The translations under genes were made by a program, and so were the position numbers. 64,000 nucleotides of DNA from Pseudomonas sp. PSE14 (lineage in GTDB: Bacteria > Pseudomonadota > Gammaproteobacteria > Pseudomonadales > Pseudomonadaceae), in contig NZ_CP115669.1 in NCBI RefSeq assembly GCF_029203285.1, positions 434,001 through 498,000 of the forward strand, read 5' to 3'. Below the pieces are notes generated by a model that made no database searches, had not been told where the DNA came from, and saw nothing but the letters and a program-made list of their open reading frames with translations. The stretch's first letter is position 1. Each line of letters opens with the position of its first letter. This document shows, piece after piece, positions 56,997 through 64,000 of this stretch.

Positions 56997-57854
56997 GTGA
57001 CAACCATACAACTACTGGGTGCGGCGTGCCGACAGGGTTCGCCGGTCAATGACGACGCCATCGGTTATACCGCGGGCGCGGCCTGGGTGCTGGACGGCGC
57101 CACCAGCCTGGGGCCGGGGCTGGTGGATGTGCAGAGCGATGCGCGCTGGCTGGCGCAGTGCGCCAATGGTCACCTGCAGCGCCTGCTGGAGGACCAGCCG
57201 GGGTTGCCGACCGAGGCGCTGCTGCGGGCCTTGCAGCAGGGCATCGCCGAGGACTTCCGGCGTGACGCGGGTGTTGCCGCCACAGCGGAGCTGGACCTGC
57301 CCTCGGCCTGCCTGAGCCTGCTGCGGGTGCTGGACGACGGCGCGCTGGAGTTGCTCAACCTGTGCGACAGCCGCATCCACCTGGCCTGGGACGACGGACG
57401 CGTGGAGAGCTTCGGCGACACACCGCTGGAGGAACTGGACCGGCAATCGGTGGAGCGCCTGCTGGCGCTGCGCGAGAGGCATCCGGACTGGAGCCACGCC
57501 CAACTGTTCCAGGCCAGCCGCGAATGGGTGCGGCGCAACCGGGCGCTGGCCAACACGGCGCAGGGTTACTGGGTGCTCGACCCGACCGACCGCTGGCTGG
57601 GACAGGTGCAGCGGCGCGTGCTCGATCCCGCGCGGCTGAAGGCGTTCATGCTGGTGACCGACGGCTTCGACCGCCTGCTGGAGTTCCGCCGCTATGACCT
57701 GGAGGCGCTGTTCGCGGCGCTGCCCGAGCGCGGTGTGGAGGCGCTGATCGATGAGCTGCGCGCGCTGGAGTCCGCCGATGGCCAGGCGCTGGAACATCCG
57801 CGCCTGAAGATTCACGACGATGCCAGTGTGGTCTGGGGGGAAATGCGCCGCTGA
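56997..57854 (+). CDS. PP2C-like (PPM) protein phosphatase
   Basis: A 285-residue PPM-fold protein without transmembrane or sensor domain. Metal-site-like motifs are NDDA (motif 1), VLDGATSLGPG (motif 2), LVTDGFDR and HDDASVVW. The usual DGxGG is DGATS. It starts at a GTG (56997) with AGGAG 8 bp upstream; a GTG at 56988 overlaps that site. It has no kinase or STAS partner nearby. Substrate unknown. Confidence 0.75.
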   Translation: MTTIQLLGAACRQGSPVNDDAIGYTAGAAWVLDGATSLGPGLVDVQSDARWLAQCANGHLQRLLEDQPGLPTEALLRALQQGIAEDFRRDAGVAATAELDLPSACLSLLRVLDDGALELLNLCDSRIHLAWDDGRVESFGDTPLEELDRQSVERLLALRERHPDWSHAQLFQASREWVRRNRALANTAQGYWVLDPTDRWLGQVQRRVLDPARLKAFMLVTDGFDRLLEFRRYDLEALFAALPERGVEALIDELRALESADGQALEHPRLKIHDDASVVWGEMRR

Positions 57855-57887
57855 GCGTTACCCGGCAGCGCGGCCGGGTGGCAATTA

Positions 57888-58037
57888 CGCAGGAGCGGAC
57901 TCCGTCCGCGATCCGGGCCGAGTGGCCTCGAGTCGGGACTGGCCATGGTCAGGCGGCGTATAACGCGGAGCGTTATACGCCCTACGGTGAGCTCGACCCT
58001 GGCGTAGGGCGTATAACCGTTCGCGGTTATACGCCGG
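57888..58037. repeat. Mixed repeat block downstream of fiuA and PP2C gene
   Basis: GCAGGAGCGGACTCCGTCCGC (57890s), then a GTATAACG-type pair: GGCGTATAACGCGGAGCG.. (57954-57987) and inverted GGCGTAGGGCGTATAACCG.. (58001-58037). It separates two convergent genes; a related unit occurs at 25.8 kb. Confidence 0.75.
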
Positions 58038-58085
58038 TACACCTGGCCTCCGATTCGCTCCGTGGCTGGGGCAGGCGCCCTCTCA

Positions 58086-60482
58086 TCACCACTTGTAGGT
58101 CAGGCTTGCCACCACCTTGCGCTGGTCGCCGTAGTAGCAGTAGTAGCCGTCGCAGGTGGAGATGTAGTCCTTGTTGAACAGGTTGGTGGCGTTGACCTGT
58201 ACCGACGCGCCATCGAGGCCGCTGGAGAGCTTGCCCAGGTCGTAGTGCACCGCGGCGTCGTACAGGGTGTAGGAGCCCGTGTAGCCGTCGTAGGAGTTGG
58301 CCTGGTCGCCGTAGGTGTCGCCCACGTAGCGCACGCCGTAGCCGACGCCGAAGCCGTCGAGGGTGCCGGCGTGCCAGGTGTAGTCGGCCCACAGCGCGGC
58401 CTGGTTGCGCGGCACCCGCTGCAGGCGGTTGCCGGCGTAGATACCCTTCTTCACCTCGGTGTCGGTATAGCTGTAGCTGCCGATCAGCTTGAGGTTTTCG
58501 CTCAGGTTGGAGTTGGCCTCCAGCTCCAGGCCGGTGACCTTCACTTCGCCGGTCTGACTGGTGACGGAGACGCCGCCGACGTTGTCGGTCACGCTCACGT
58601 TCTTCTGCCGCAGGTCGTAGACGGCGGCGGTCAGCAGGGTGTCGCTGCCCGGCGGCTGGTACTTCACGCCCAGTTCCCACTGCTTGCCTTCGGTGGGTTT
58701 GAACGACTCGGTGGCGGAGACGTCGGCGCCACTGGCCGGCTGGAATGACTCGGCATAGGACAGGTACGGCGCCACGCCATTGTCGAAGAGGTAGCTCAAC
58801 GCGGCGTTGCCGCTGAACTTGCTGTCCGACTCGGTACTGGTGGCGTCGCCCTTGTTGTGGAATTCGGTCCCGGTGTGCACCCAGTCCTGGCGGCCGCCCA
58901 GGGTCAGGCGCCAGTTGTCGAGGGCGATCTGGTCCTGCACGTAGGCGCCGGTCTGGAAGGTCTTCTGGTTGTAGTCGTAGTAGGCATCGGAGCGCGGTGG
59001 ACGGACGATGGGCTGGCCGTAGATCGGATCGTTCACGTTGGTCGGCGGAACGTTGTAGCCGTAGATCGCCAGGTAGTTGGTGTTGTTGCGGTTGTGGTCC
59101 AGGCCCAGCAGCACGGTGTGCGCGAGCGCGCCGGTGTGGAAGTCGGCCTGGAAGTTGTTGTCCACCACGAACTGGGTGACGTCCTCGTCCACCGAGGTGC
59201 TGACGCGGTTGAGGGTGCCATCGTCGCTGACGGTTTCCAGGTAGCCGCCCGGAGTCAGGGCATCGAAGGACAGATCGTTCTTCATGTAGCGCAGGTTCTG
59301 GCGGAACTGCCAGACGTCGTTCAGGCGGTGCTCGAAGCTGTAGCCCAGCCACCAGGTGGTGCGGTCGTAGTTTTCCCAGTCCGGGTCGCCCAGGTTCTTG
59401 TGGTGCGAGATGTCGCCGAAGGGCGCGTCGTACTTGGTGCCTTTGAGCGGCAGGAACTGGGTGGTGATGCCGGTATCGTCGCGGGTGAACTGGCTGAGGA
59501 AGGTCAGGCTGGTGTCGTCGTCCGCGTTCCAGGTCAGGCTCGGCGCGAGGTTGTAGCGCTTGTCCGGGATGTGGTCGATCTGCGTATTGCTGTCGCGCGC
59601 CACGCCGCTGACGCGATAGAGCAGGTTGCCCTGCTCATCCAGCGGGCCGGTGCTGTCGAAGTTGATCTGCTTGTGGTTGTAGTTGCCGCCCTGCACCTGG
59701 ACGGTATTGGACTGCTCGGCCTGCGGGCGCAGGCTGCTCATGTCCAGCAGGCCGCCGGGCGGGGTCTGGCCGTAGACCGAGGAGGCCGGGCCGCGCAGCA
59801 TGGCGACGCGCTCCAGGTCCCAGGTTTCCAGCTTCGGGTTGGCATAGATGCCGGTGGCCATCGGCAGGCCGTCTAGGAATTGGGTGGGCTTGAAGCCGCG
59901 CACGAGCAGCCAGTCGGAGCGGGTATCGCTGCCGAAGCTGCTGGCGACGGTGCCGGGCATGTAGCGCACGGCGTCGTCGATATTCTGTACCGCGCGGTCC
60001 TGCATCTGCTCGCGGGTGGCTACGGAGATCGACTTGGCGGTTTCCAGGATCGGTGTATCGGTCTTGGTGCCGATGCGCGAGCGGGTGGCGACATAGCCGA
60101 CCGCCGGACCGTCCGGGTCTTCCTGGGCGGCGCTGATGGTGGTGGCGGACATCGACAGGGTGTCGTCCGGCGCCGGGCGCAGGCTGTAGCTGCCCGAGCC
60201 GCTTTCCACCAGCTCCAGCCCGGTGCCTCGCAGTGCCTGGCGCAGCGCGCCGACGGTATCGAAGCGGCCTTGCACCGCGTGGGCGCTGCGGCCCTGAGCC
60301 AATGCCGGGTCCAGGCTCAGGCTCAGGCCGCCTTCGGCAGCGATGCGGTTGAGGGTGCTGGACAGCGGGCCGGCTGGCAGCTGGTAGTCACGCTGCGCAT
60401 CGGCAGCGAAAGCCGGGGAGCCCAACAGGATGGCCGTGGCCAGCAGGCAGGGGCGGAGCGAAAGGTCGAACGGGCGGCGCAT
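58086..60482 (-). CDS. fiuA: FiuA-like TonB-dependent ferrichrome receptor
   Basis: A 798-residue outer-membrane siderophore receptor. Signal peptide (LRPCLLATAILLGSPAFA), secretin/STN N-terminal signalling domain (about 30-110), plug (DRAVQNIDDAVRYMPG, DGLPMATGIYANPKLETWDLERVAMLRGPASSVYG), and a beta-barrel ending in the C-terminal Trp (VASLTYKW). The STN domain talks to a FecR-type anti-sigma, encoded next by fiuR. Start at 60482 (ATG) with AGGAG upstream; a TTG 6 bp earlier is rejected. FiuA is assigned by order (PA0470-0472 in memory) and fold; the true siderophore is untested. Confidence 0.85.
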   Translation of the reverse strand: MRRPFDLSLRPCLLATAILLGSPAFAADAQRDYQLPAGPLSSTLNRIAAEGGLSLSLDPALAQGRSAHAVQGRFDTVGALRQALRGTGLELVESGSGSYSLRPAPDDTLSMSATTISAAQEDPDGPAVGYVATRSRIGTKTDTPILETAKSISVATREQMQDRAVQNIDDAVRYMPGTVASSFGSDTRSDWLLVRGFKPTQFLDGLPMATGIYANPKLETWDLERVAMLRGPASSVYGQTPPGGLLDMSSLRPQAEQSNTVQVQGGNYNHKQINFDSTGPLDEQGNLLYRVSGVARDSNTQIDHIPDKRYNLAPSLTWNADDDTSLTFLSQFTRDDTGITTQFLPLKGTKYDAPFGDISHHKNLGDPDWENYDRTTWWLGYSFEHRLNDVWQFRQNLRYMKNDLSFDALTPGGYLETVSDDGTLNRVSTSVDEDVTQFVVDNNFQADFHTGALAHTVLLGLDHNRNNTNYLAIYGYNVPPTNVNDPIYGQPIVRPPRSDAYYDYNQKTFQTGAYVQDQIALDNWRLTLGGRQDWVHTGTEFHNKGDATSTESDSKFSGNAALSYLFDNGVAPYLSYAESFQPASGADVSATESFKPTEGKQWELGVKYQPPGSDTLLTAAVYDLRQKNVSVTDNVGGVSVTSQTGEVKVTGLELEANSNLSENLKLIGSYSYTDTEVKKGIYAGNRLQRVPRNQAALWADYTWHAGTLDGFGVGYGVRYVGDTYGDQANSYDGYTGSYTLYDAAVHYDLGKLSSGLDGASVQVNATNLFNKDYISTCDGYYCYYGDQRKVVASLTYKW

Positions 60483-60581
60483 GGACAACGACTCCTGGAT
60501 GAAACGTTCTCGATGCCTCCTTGCCGAGCGAGAAATGAAAAGTGATAGGGCTGGGTGAAAATTTTTTCGCGGGGACCGGCT

Positions 60582-60610
60582 TTCGTAGGAGCGAGCTTGC
60601 TCGCGAACCG
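60582..60610. repeat. Single REP, GAGCGAGCTTGC family
   Basis: TTTCGTAGGAGCGAGCTTGC then TCGCGAACC, one copy, in the 205-bp gap between fiuR and fiuA. Confidence 0.85.
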
Positions 60611-60687
60611 CATAACGCCGGTGCGCCGGATGCTCCGTTCTTGAGCAAGGGCTAGGCGCCCCCCTCGGTCCTACAAGAAAGCGCTCC

Positions 60688-61650
60688 TCAGCGGCGGGGT
60701 ACTACGCGCGACCACCAGGGGCCGTGCTTCTCGATCCGCACCGGCAGGCTTGGCTCCAGCGAGCTCAGGGCCAGGCCGATGTCGTGCAGCGGGAAGCTGC
60801 CGGTGATGCGCAGGTCGGCCACCGCCGGGTCGATGCCCAGGTAGCCCGGACTTTCCCGCGACAGGCGCTCGACCAGCTCGGCCAGGCGCACGTTGTCCAC
60901 CACCAGCATGCCGTGGGTCCAGGCGTCGGCGACGGCGCTGTTGGCCTCTACCGGGCCGAGTCCGTCAGGCCTTACGCGCACGTGCTGGCCCTGGGCGATG
61001 ACCTTTTCCTCCTCCCGCTGTTCGGGGCGTGCGGCAACCGCCGAGTGCAGGACGCTGAGCAGGGTGCCGTCTTCGCCGTCGCGCTCCACCAGGAAGCGCG
61101 TGCCCAGGGCGCGCAGGCGGCCGTCGCGGGTCTCGACGATGAAGGGCCGGCTGTCGCCGTGGGCGGTTTCCACCAGAATCTCGCCGCTGAGCAACACGAT
61201 GCGCCGCTGCTCGGCGTCGAAGCGCACGTCCACGGCGGTGCGGCTGTTGAGCTTGACCAGAGTGTTGTCGGGCAGGCGCAGCTCGCGTTGCTCGCCGGTG
61301 CCGGTGAGCAGGTCGGAGAAGGCGTACTGCACGGGCAGGTAGCGGTTGCCCACGCCGAGGGCCAGCGCGCCGACCAGCAGCAGCGACAGGCCGCTGCCCG
61401 CCAGTCGACGGACCTTCTGCCGTGCCTCCCGCGGTGAGCGCAGCAGGGCGTTGCGCGCCGCCAGGGGCGCGGCGCCGGCGAGGTTGCGGTCGAGCATCCC
61501 CAGTTGGCTCCAGGCCCGCGCGTGCTCGCTGTGCTCGGCATGCCAGCGGCTGAACGCCGCCTCGTCATCGGGGCGTGTCTCGCCGGAGCCCAGGCGTAAC
61601 TGCCAGCTGATGGCCTCGTCGAGCACGCGCAGGGAAACCGGACCTTTCAC
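60688..61650 (-). CDS. fiuR: FiuR, FecR-type anti-sigma regulator
   Basis: A 320-residue single-span FecR protein: N-terminal anti-sigma domain (ISWQLRLGSGETRPDDEAAFSRWHA), one TM helix (about 83-103), and a periplasmic FecR domain with LRLPDNTLVKLNSRTAVDVRF and STN-like end. It transmits receptor occupancy to FiuI. The start is a GTG (61650) overlapping the fiuI stop as GTGA. A further 10 residues upstream are unsupported. Confidence 0.9.
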   Translation of the reverse strand: MKGPVSLRVLDEAISWQLRLGSGETRPDDEAAFSRWHAEHSEHARAWSQLGMLDRNLAGAAPLAARNALLRSPREARQKVRRLAGSGLSLLLVGALALGVGNRYLPVQYAFSDLLTGTGEQRELRLPDNTLVKLNSRTAVDVRFDAEQRRIVLLSGEILVETAHGDSRPFIVETRDGRLRALGTRFLVERDGEDGTLLSVLHSAVAARPEQREEEKVIAQGQHVRVRPDGLGPVEANSAVADAWTHGMLVVDNVRLAELVERLSRESPGYLGIDPAVADLRITGSFPLHDIGLALSSLEPSLPVRIEKHGPWWSRVVPRR

Positions 61651-62165
61651 GTCGGCGTTCCGTACAGCGCGATGTAGCACTGGCGCAGGCCCTGGGCGAT
61701 GTACTGGCGCACGCGAGGCACGGAGACGCCGAGCAGCTCGGCGATCTCGGCGTGACCCAGGCCGTCCAGGCGGTTGAGCAGGAAGGCCCGGCGTGCGCGG
61801 GTGGACAGGCTGCCCAGCAGGCGGTCGATTTCGCGCAGGTCGGCGAGGATCAGGCAGTGCTCTTCCGCTGAAGGCTGCACGGCCTCGGGCAGGTGGTGCA
61901 GCTCTTCCAGGTAGGCCTGTTCCAGCGCTACGCGGCGCCAGTGGTCCACCAGCAGGCCCTTGGCGATGGTCACCAGGAAGGCGCGGGGTTCGCGCAGGGA
62001 CGGCAGCTCGCGGCGGCCGAGCACGCGGACGAAGGTGTCCTGGCTCAGGTCTTCGGCGCGCTGCACGCAGCCCAGGCTACGGTTGAGCCAGGCAGTCAGC
62101 CAGTCGCGATGATCGCGGTACAGCACTCCAACGCGTTCGCCATTGCCAATCTGGACGGCCGACAC
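61647..62165 (-). CDS. fiuI: FiuI, ECF (FecI-type) sigma factor
   Basis: An ECF sigma of about 172 residues. Region 2 has LYRDHRDWLTAWLNRSLGCVQRAEDLSQDTFVRVL and region 4 LDGLGHAEIAELLGVSVPRVRQYIAQ. It activates fiuA when ferrichrome binds the receptor. The start is ambiguous: GTG at 62165 with GGGGGAG 8 bp upstream is chosen; an ATG at 62180 adds five residues but has no site. A Fur-box-like sequence precedes it. Confidence 0.9.
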   Translation of the reverse strand: MSAVQIGNGERVGVLYRDHRDWLTAWLNRSLGCVQRAEDLSQDTFVRVLGRRELPSLREPRAFLVTIAKGLLVDHWRRVALEQAYLEELHHLPEAVQPSAEEHCLILADLREIDRLLGSLSTRARRAFLLNRLDGLGHAEIAELLGVSVPRVRQYIAQGLRQCYIALYGTPT

Positions 62166-62201
62166 CCCTTGCTCCCCCATGCCCAGGTCGGGCACTAATT
62201 T

Positions 62202-62220
62202 AGTAACGAGAACTATTCGC
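62202..62220 (-). promoter_or_regulatory. Candidate Fur box upstream of fiuI
   Basis: Minus strand GCGAATAGTTCTCGTTACT: about 10/19 against GATAATGATAATCATTATC, with the inner AAT..TTCTC.TT shape common in Pseudomonas Fur boxes. It lies about 40 bp upstream of fiuI, where iron-repressed FecI-type sigma genes usually have one. Confidence 0.5.
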
Positions 62221-62337
62221 AAATGATCGCAGACTGCCGCTGGCGCTGCAATCACGCTCGTCGGCTTTTATCGGTCGATCGCCGATGGATCGACGGCGTT
62301 CTACAATCGATCCTCTTCCTTCTGGCGGATAACCGAT

Positions 62338-63090
62338 ATGCGCGAACCCCTGCTGATCATTGGCTCCTACCTCTCGCCCTACGTGCGCAAGGCGCTGGTC
62401 ATGCTCGAACTCAAGGGCGTGGAGTACCGCGTCGATTCCGTCGTGCCCTTCTACGGCAACGCCGAGTTCGAGCGCCTGAGCCCGCTGCGGCAGGTGCCGG
62501 TGCTGGTGGACGGCGACCTGGTGCTCAACGATTCCTCGGTGATCTGCCAGTACCTGGAGGAGCGTTATCCACAGCCCTCGCTGTACCCGACGGACATCGC
62601 CGAGCGTGCCCGTGCCCGCTGGATCGAGGAGTTCGCCGACGCCCGCATGGGCCAGGTGGTGATCTGGCAACTGTTCGACCAGTTGGTGATCGGCCGTGGG
62701 GTGTGGGGCCGGGAGCCGGATGCGGCGCTGCTGGAGAAGACCTACCAGCAGGACCTTCCGGCGGTGTTCGACTACCTGGAGGCGCAGCTGCCGGCCCGCG
62801 GCTGGCTGTTCGGCGAGCTCTCCATCGCCGACATCAGCGTCGCCTGCTTCATGCGCAACGCGCAGTTCGCCCGTTACGAGCTGGACGCCCAGCGCTGGCC
62901 GAAGCTGGCGGCGATGCTCGACGCCGCCTTCGCGCTGCCGGCGTTCCAGAAGCTCAACCTGTTCGAACGCGCCATCGCCCGCACGCCGATCCTGCAGCAG
63001 CGCGAGGCCCTGTTGGCCGCCGGTGCGCCGGTCAGCGCCATCAGCCACATGCGCGAGCAGCCGGTGCGCGGGCCGATGAGCCGCAGCTGA
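62338..63090 (+). CDS. Glutathione S-transferase-like protein B
   Basis: A 250-residue GST: LLIIGSYLSPYVRKALVMLELKG at the N-terminal thioredoxin fold, QVPVLVDGDLVLNDSSVICQYLEERYP for glutathione contacts, and a helical C-terminal domain to about 215 with an extra tail. It is adjacent to and convergent with the LysR gene. Its stop TGA abuts the LysR stop (TGATCA). Fits PA0473 (from memory). Substrate unknown. Confidence 0.87.
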   Translation: MREPLLIIGSYLSPYVRKALVMLELKGVEYRVDSVVPFYGNAEFERLSPLRQVPVLVDGDLVLNDSSVICQYLEERYPQPSLYPTDIAERARARWIEEFADARMGQVVIWQLFDQLVIGRGVWGREPDAALLEKTYQQDLPAVFDYLEAQLPARGWLFGELSIADISVACFMRNAQFARYELDAQRWPKLAAMLDAAFALPAFQKLNLFERAIARTPILQQREALLAAGAPVSAISHMREQPVRGPMSRS

Positions 63091-63966
63091 TCAGGCTTGC
63101 TGGAGGAAGCGCCAGAGCCGCTGCGCCACCGGCCCGTGGGAGCGGTCACGGCGACGCGCGGCGACCAGCTCCTCGCGGCGGCCGGGCAGCTGCGCACCGC
63201 TGAGGTCGCGCAGGCGCCCAGCAGCCAGTTCTTCTTCAATCAGATGACGCGGCAGGTGGCCCCAGGCCAGGCCGTGCAGCACCAGTTCCTTCTTCATCGC
63301 CTGGTCCGGCACCGTGCATTGCGGCGCGCCGTCGAGGGTGAAGTAGTCCACCGGCGGCGAGTGCCGGGCGCTGTCGCGCATCACGCACTGGGTGAGCGCG
63401 CGCAGGTGCTCGGGGGTGACGTTTTCCCTATCCGGAAGCAGCGTTGGTGTGATCACCGGGACGAAATCGACGTCGCCCAGGTCGATCCATTCCAGGCGCG
63501 GGTCGGCCTTTTCCACGCGGTGCAGGATCAGGTCGGCATCGTCATCCAGTAGCCGCTCCAGCGGGCCGCTGACGCTCTCGAAATACAGTTGCAGACGCGT
63601 CTGCGGTTCCTCGGCGAAGAAACGTGCGAGCTTTTCCAGCAGCGCCGGACGTGGACAGAAGTCGCCGAGCACCACGCGCAGTTCGCTTTCCTCGCCAGCC
63701 GCCAGGTGCGCGGCGTGGTCACGCAGGTTGCCCAGCTCGCGGAGCAGCCCCTGGGCGCGGCGGTGGAAGGACGCCCCGGCGGCGGTCAGGCCGACGCGGT
63801 AGCCGCTGCGGTCCAGCAGCTCGAAGCCCAATTGCCCCTCCAGCCGGGCGACGGCGGCGAAGATCGCCGGGTGCGAACGGTGCAGTCGCTGCGCCGCCGC
63901 CTGGAAACCGCCCGCCTCGACGACGGCGTCGAAGCAGTGCAGGTCGTGCAGGGTGAAATCGTGCAT
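63091..63966 (-). CDS. LysR-family transcriptional regulator
   Basis: A 291-residue LTTR. The HTH is GGFQAAAQRLHRSHPAIFAAVARLEGQLGFELLDR and the effector domain has ELRVVLGDFCPRPALLEKLARFF. The ATG at 63966 gives MHDFTLHDLHCFDAVVEAGGF. Convergent with the GST gene, so its targets are not obvious from position; upstream is the window edge. Effector unknown. Confidence 0.9.
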   Translation of the reverse strand: MHDFTLHDLHCFDAVVEAGGFQAAAQRLHRSHPAIFAAVARLEGQLGFELLDRSGYRVGLTAAGASFHRRAQGLLRELGNLRDHAAHLAAGEESELRVVLGDFCPRPALLEKLARFFAEEPQTRLQLYFESVSGPLERLLDDDADLILHRVEKADPRLEWIDLGDVDFVPVITPTLLPDRENVTPEHLRALTQCVMRDSARHSPPVDYFTLDGAPQCTVPDQAMKKELVLHGLAWGHLPRHLIEEELAAGRLRDLSGAQLPGRREELVAARRRDRSHGPVAQRLWRFLQQA

Positions 63967-64000
63967 GTCAGCTTTCCTGACAATCTGGTTCAGGTCTTTG

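Overview
The window is GC-rich, densely coded chromosome of a Pseudomonas. The gene content and residue-level matches point to a species close to the P. aeruginosa / P. nitroreducens / P. citronellolis group: a mexR-mexAB-oprM efflux locus, a medium-chain-length PHA cluster, a creBCD locus and a FiuA-type ferrichrome uptake locus. I see no tRNA, rRNA, prophage, insertion sequence, integrase or CRISPR array. Comparisons with P. aeruginosa PAO1 gene order are from memory and were not computed.

Layout. (1) 1-6.9 kb: the tail of a YceI protein, then mexR divergent from mexA-mexB-oprM, with two perfect MexR-type palindromes between them. (2) 7.0-11.5 kb: a UPF0158 protein and two chemoreceptors, each preceded by a flagellar sigma (FliA)-like promoter. 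(3) 11.6-17.8 kb: a tightly overlapping minus-strand run ubiE-ubiJ-ubiB-hisI-hisE-tatA-tatB-tatC-rsmE (ubiquinone, histidine, twin-arginine export, rRNA methylation). (4) 17.9-25.3 kb: the PHA cluster, phaC1-phaZ-phaC2-phaD on minus converging with a granule-region protein and phaI-phaF on plus. (5) 25.9-31.0 kb: a DUF971 protein, hslVU behind a textbook heat-shock promoter, and argS with an FtsN-like SPOR protein. (6) 31.2-37.5 kb: priA, rpmE, a secreted nuclease, an M48 lipoprotein protease and the malic enzyme gene. (7) 37.6-45.8 kb: a NfeD/slipin pair, a PAP2 lipoprotein, a periplasmic binding protein, YccS, DbpA helicase and a cold-shock protein. (8) 45.8-55.3 kb: two retropepsin-like PF05618 proteins, an MFS pump, a tandem DUF2780 pair, an acyltransferase, creBCD and small proteins. 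(9) 55.3-64 kb: a GST plus streptogramin-lyase-fold protein divergent from a PP2C-like phosphatase, then fiuA-fiuR-fiuI (TonB receptor, anti-sigma, ECF sigma) behind a Fur-box-like site, a second GST and a LysR regulator.

Relative to remembered PAO1 order the window joins three blocks: PA0424-0427 (mexR to oprM), PA5073-5046 (chemoreceptor to malic enzyme) and PA0453-0474 (NfeD to LysR). Most of the window is housekeeping. I did not find a convincing undescribed multi-gene system. The best leads are regulatory: a transcription terminator inside the nuclease signal-peptide codons, a MexR ortholog lacking its redox cysteine, an 11-bp-phased TCCAC array before creD, nested inverted repeats before phaC1, a large inverted repeat before mexA, and an N-terminally extended PhaZ. 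Three families of palindromic REP-like repeats, mostly in inverted pairs, occupy many intergenic gaps.
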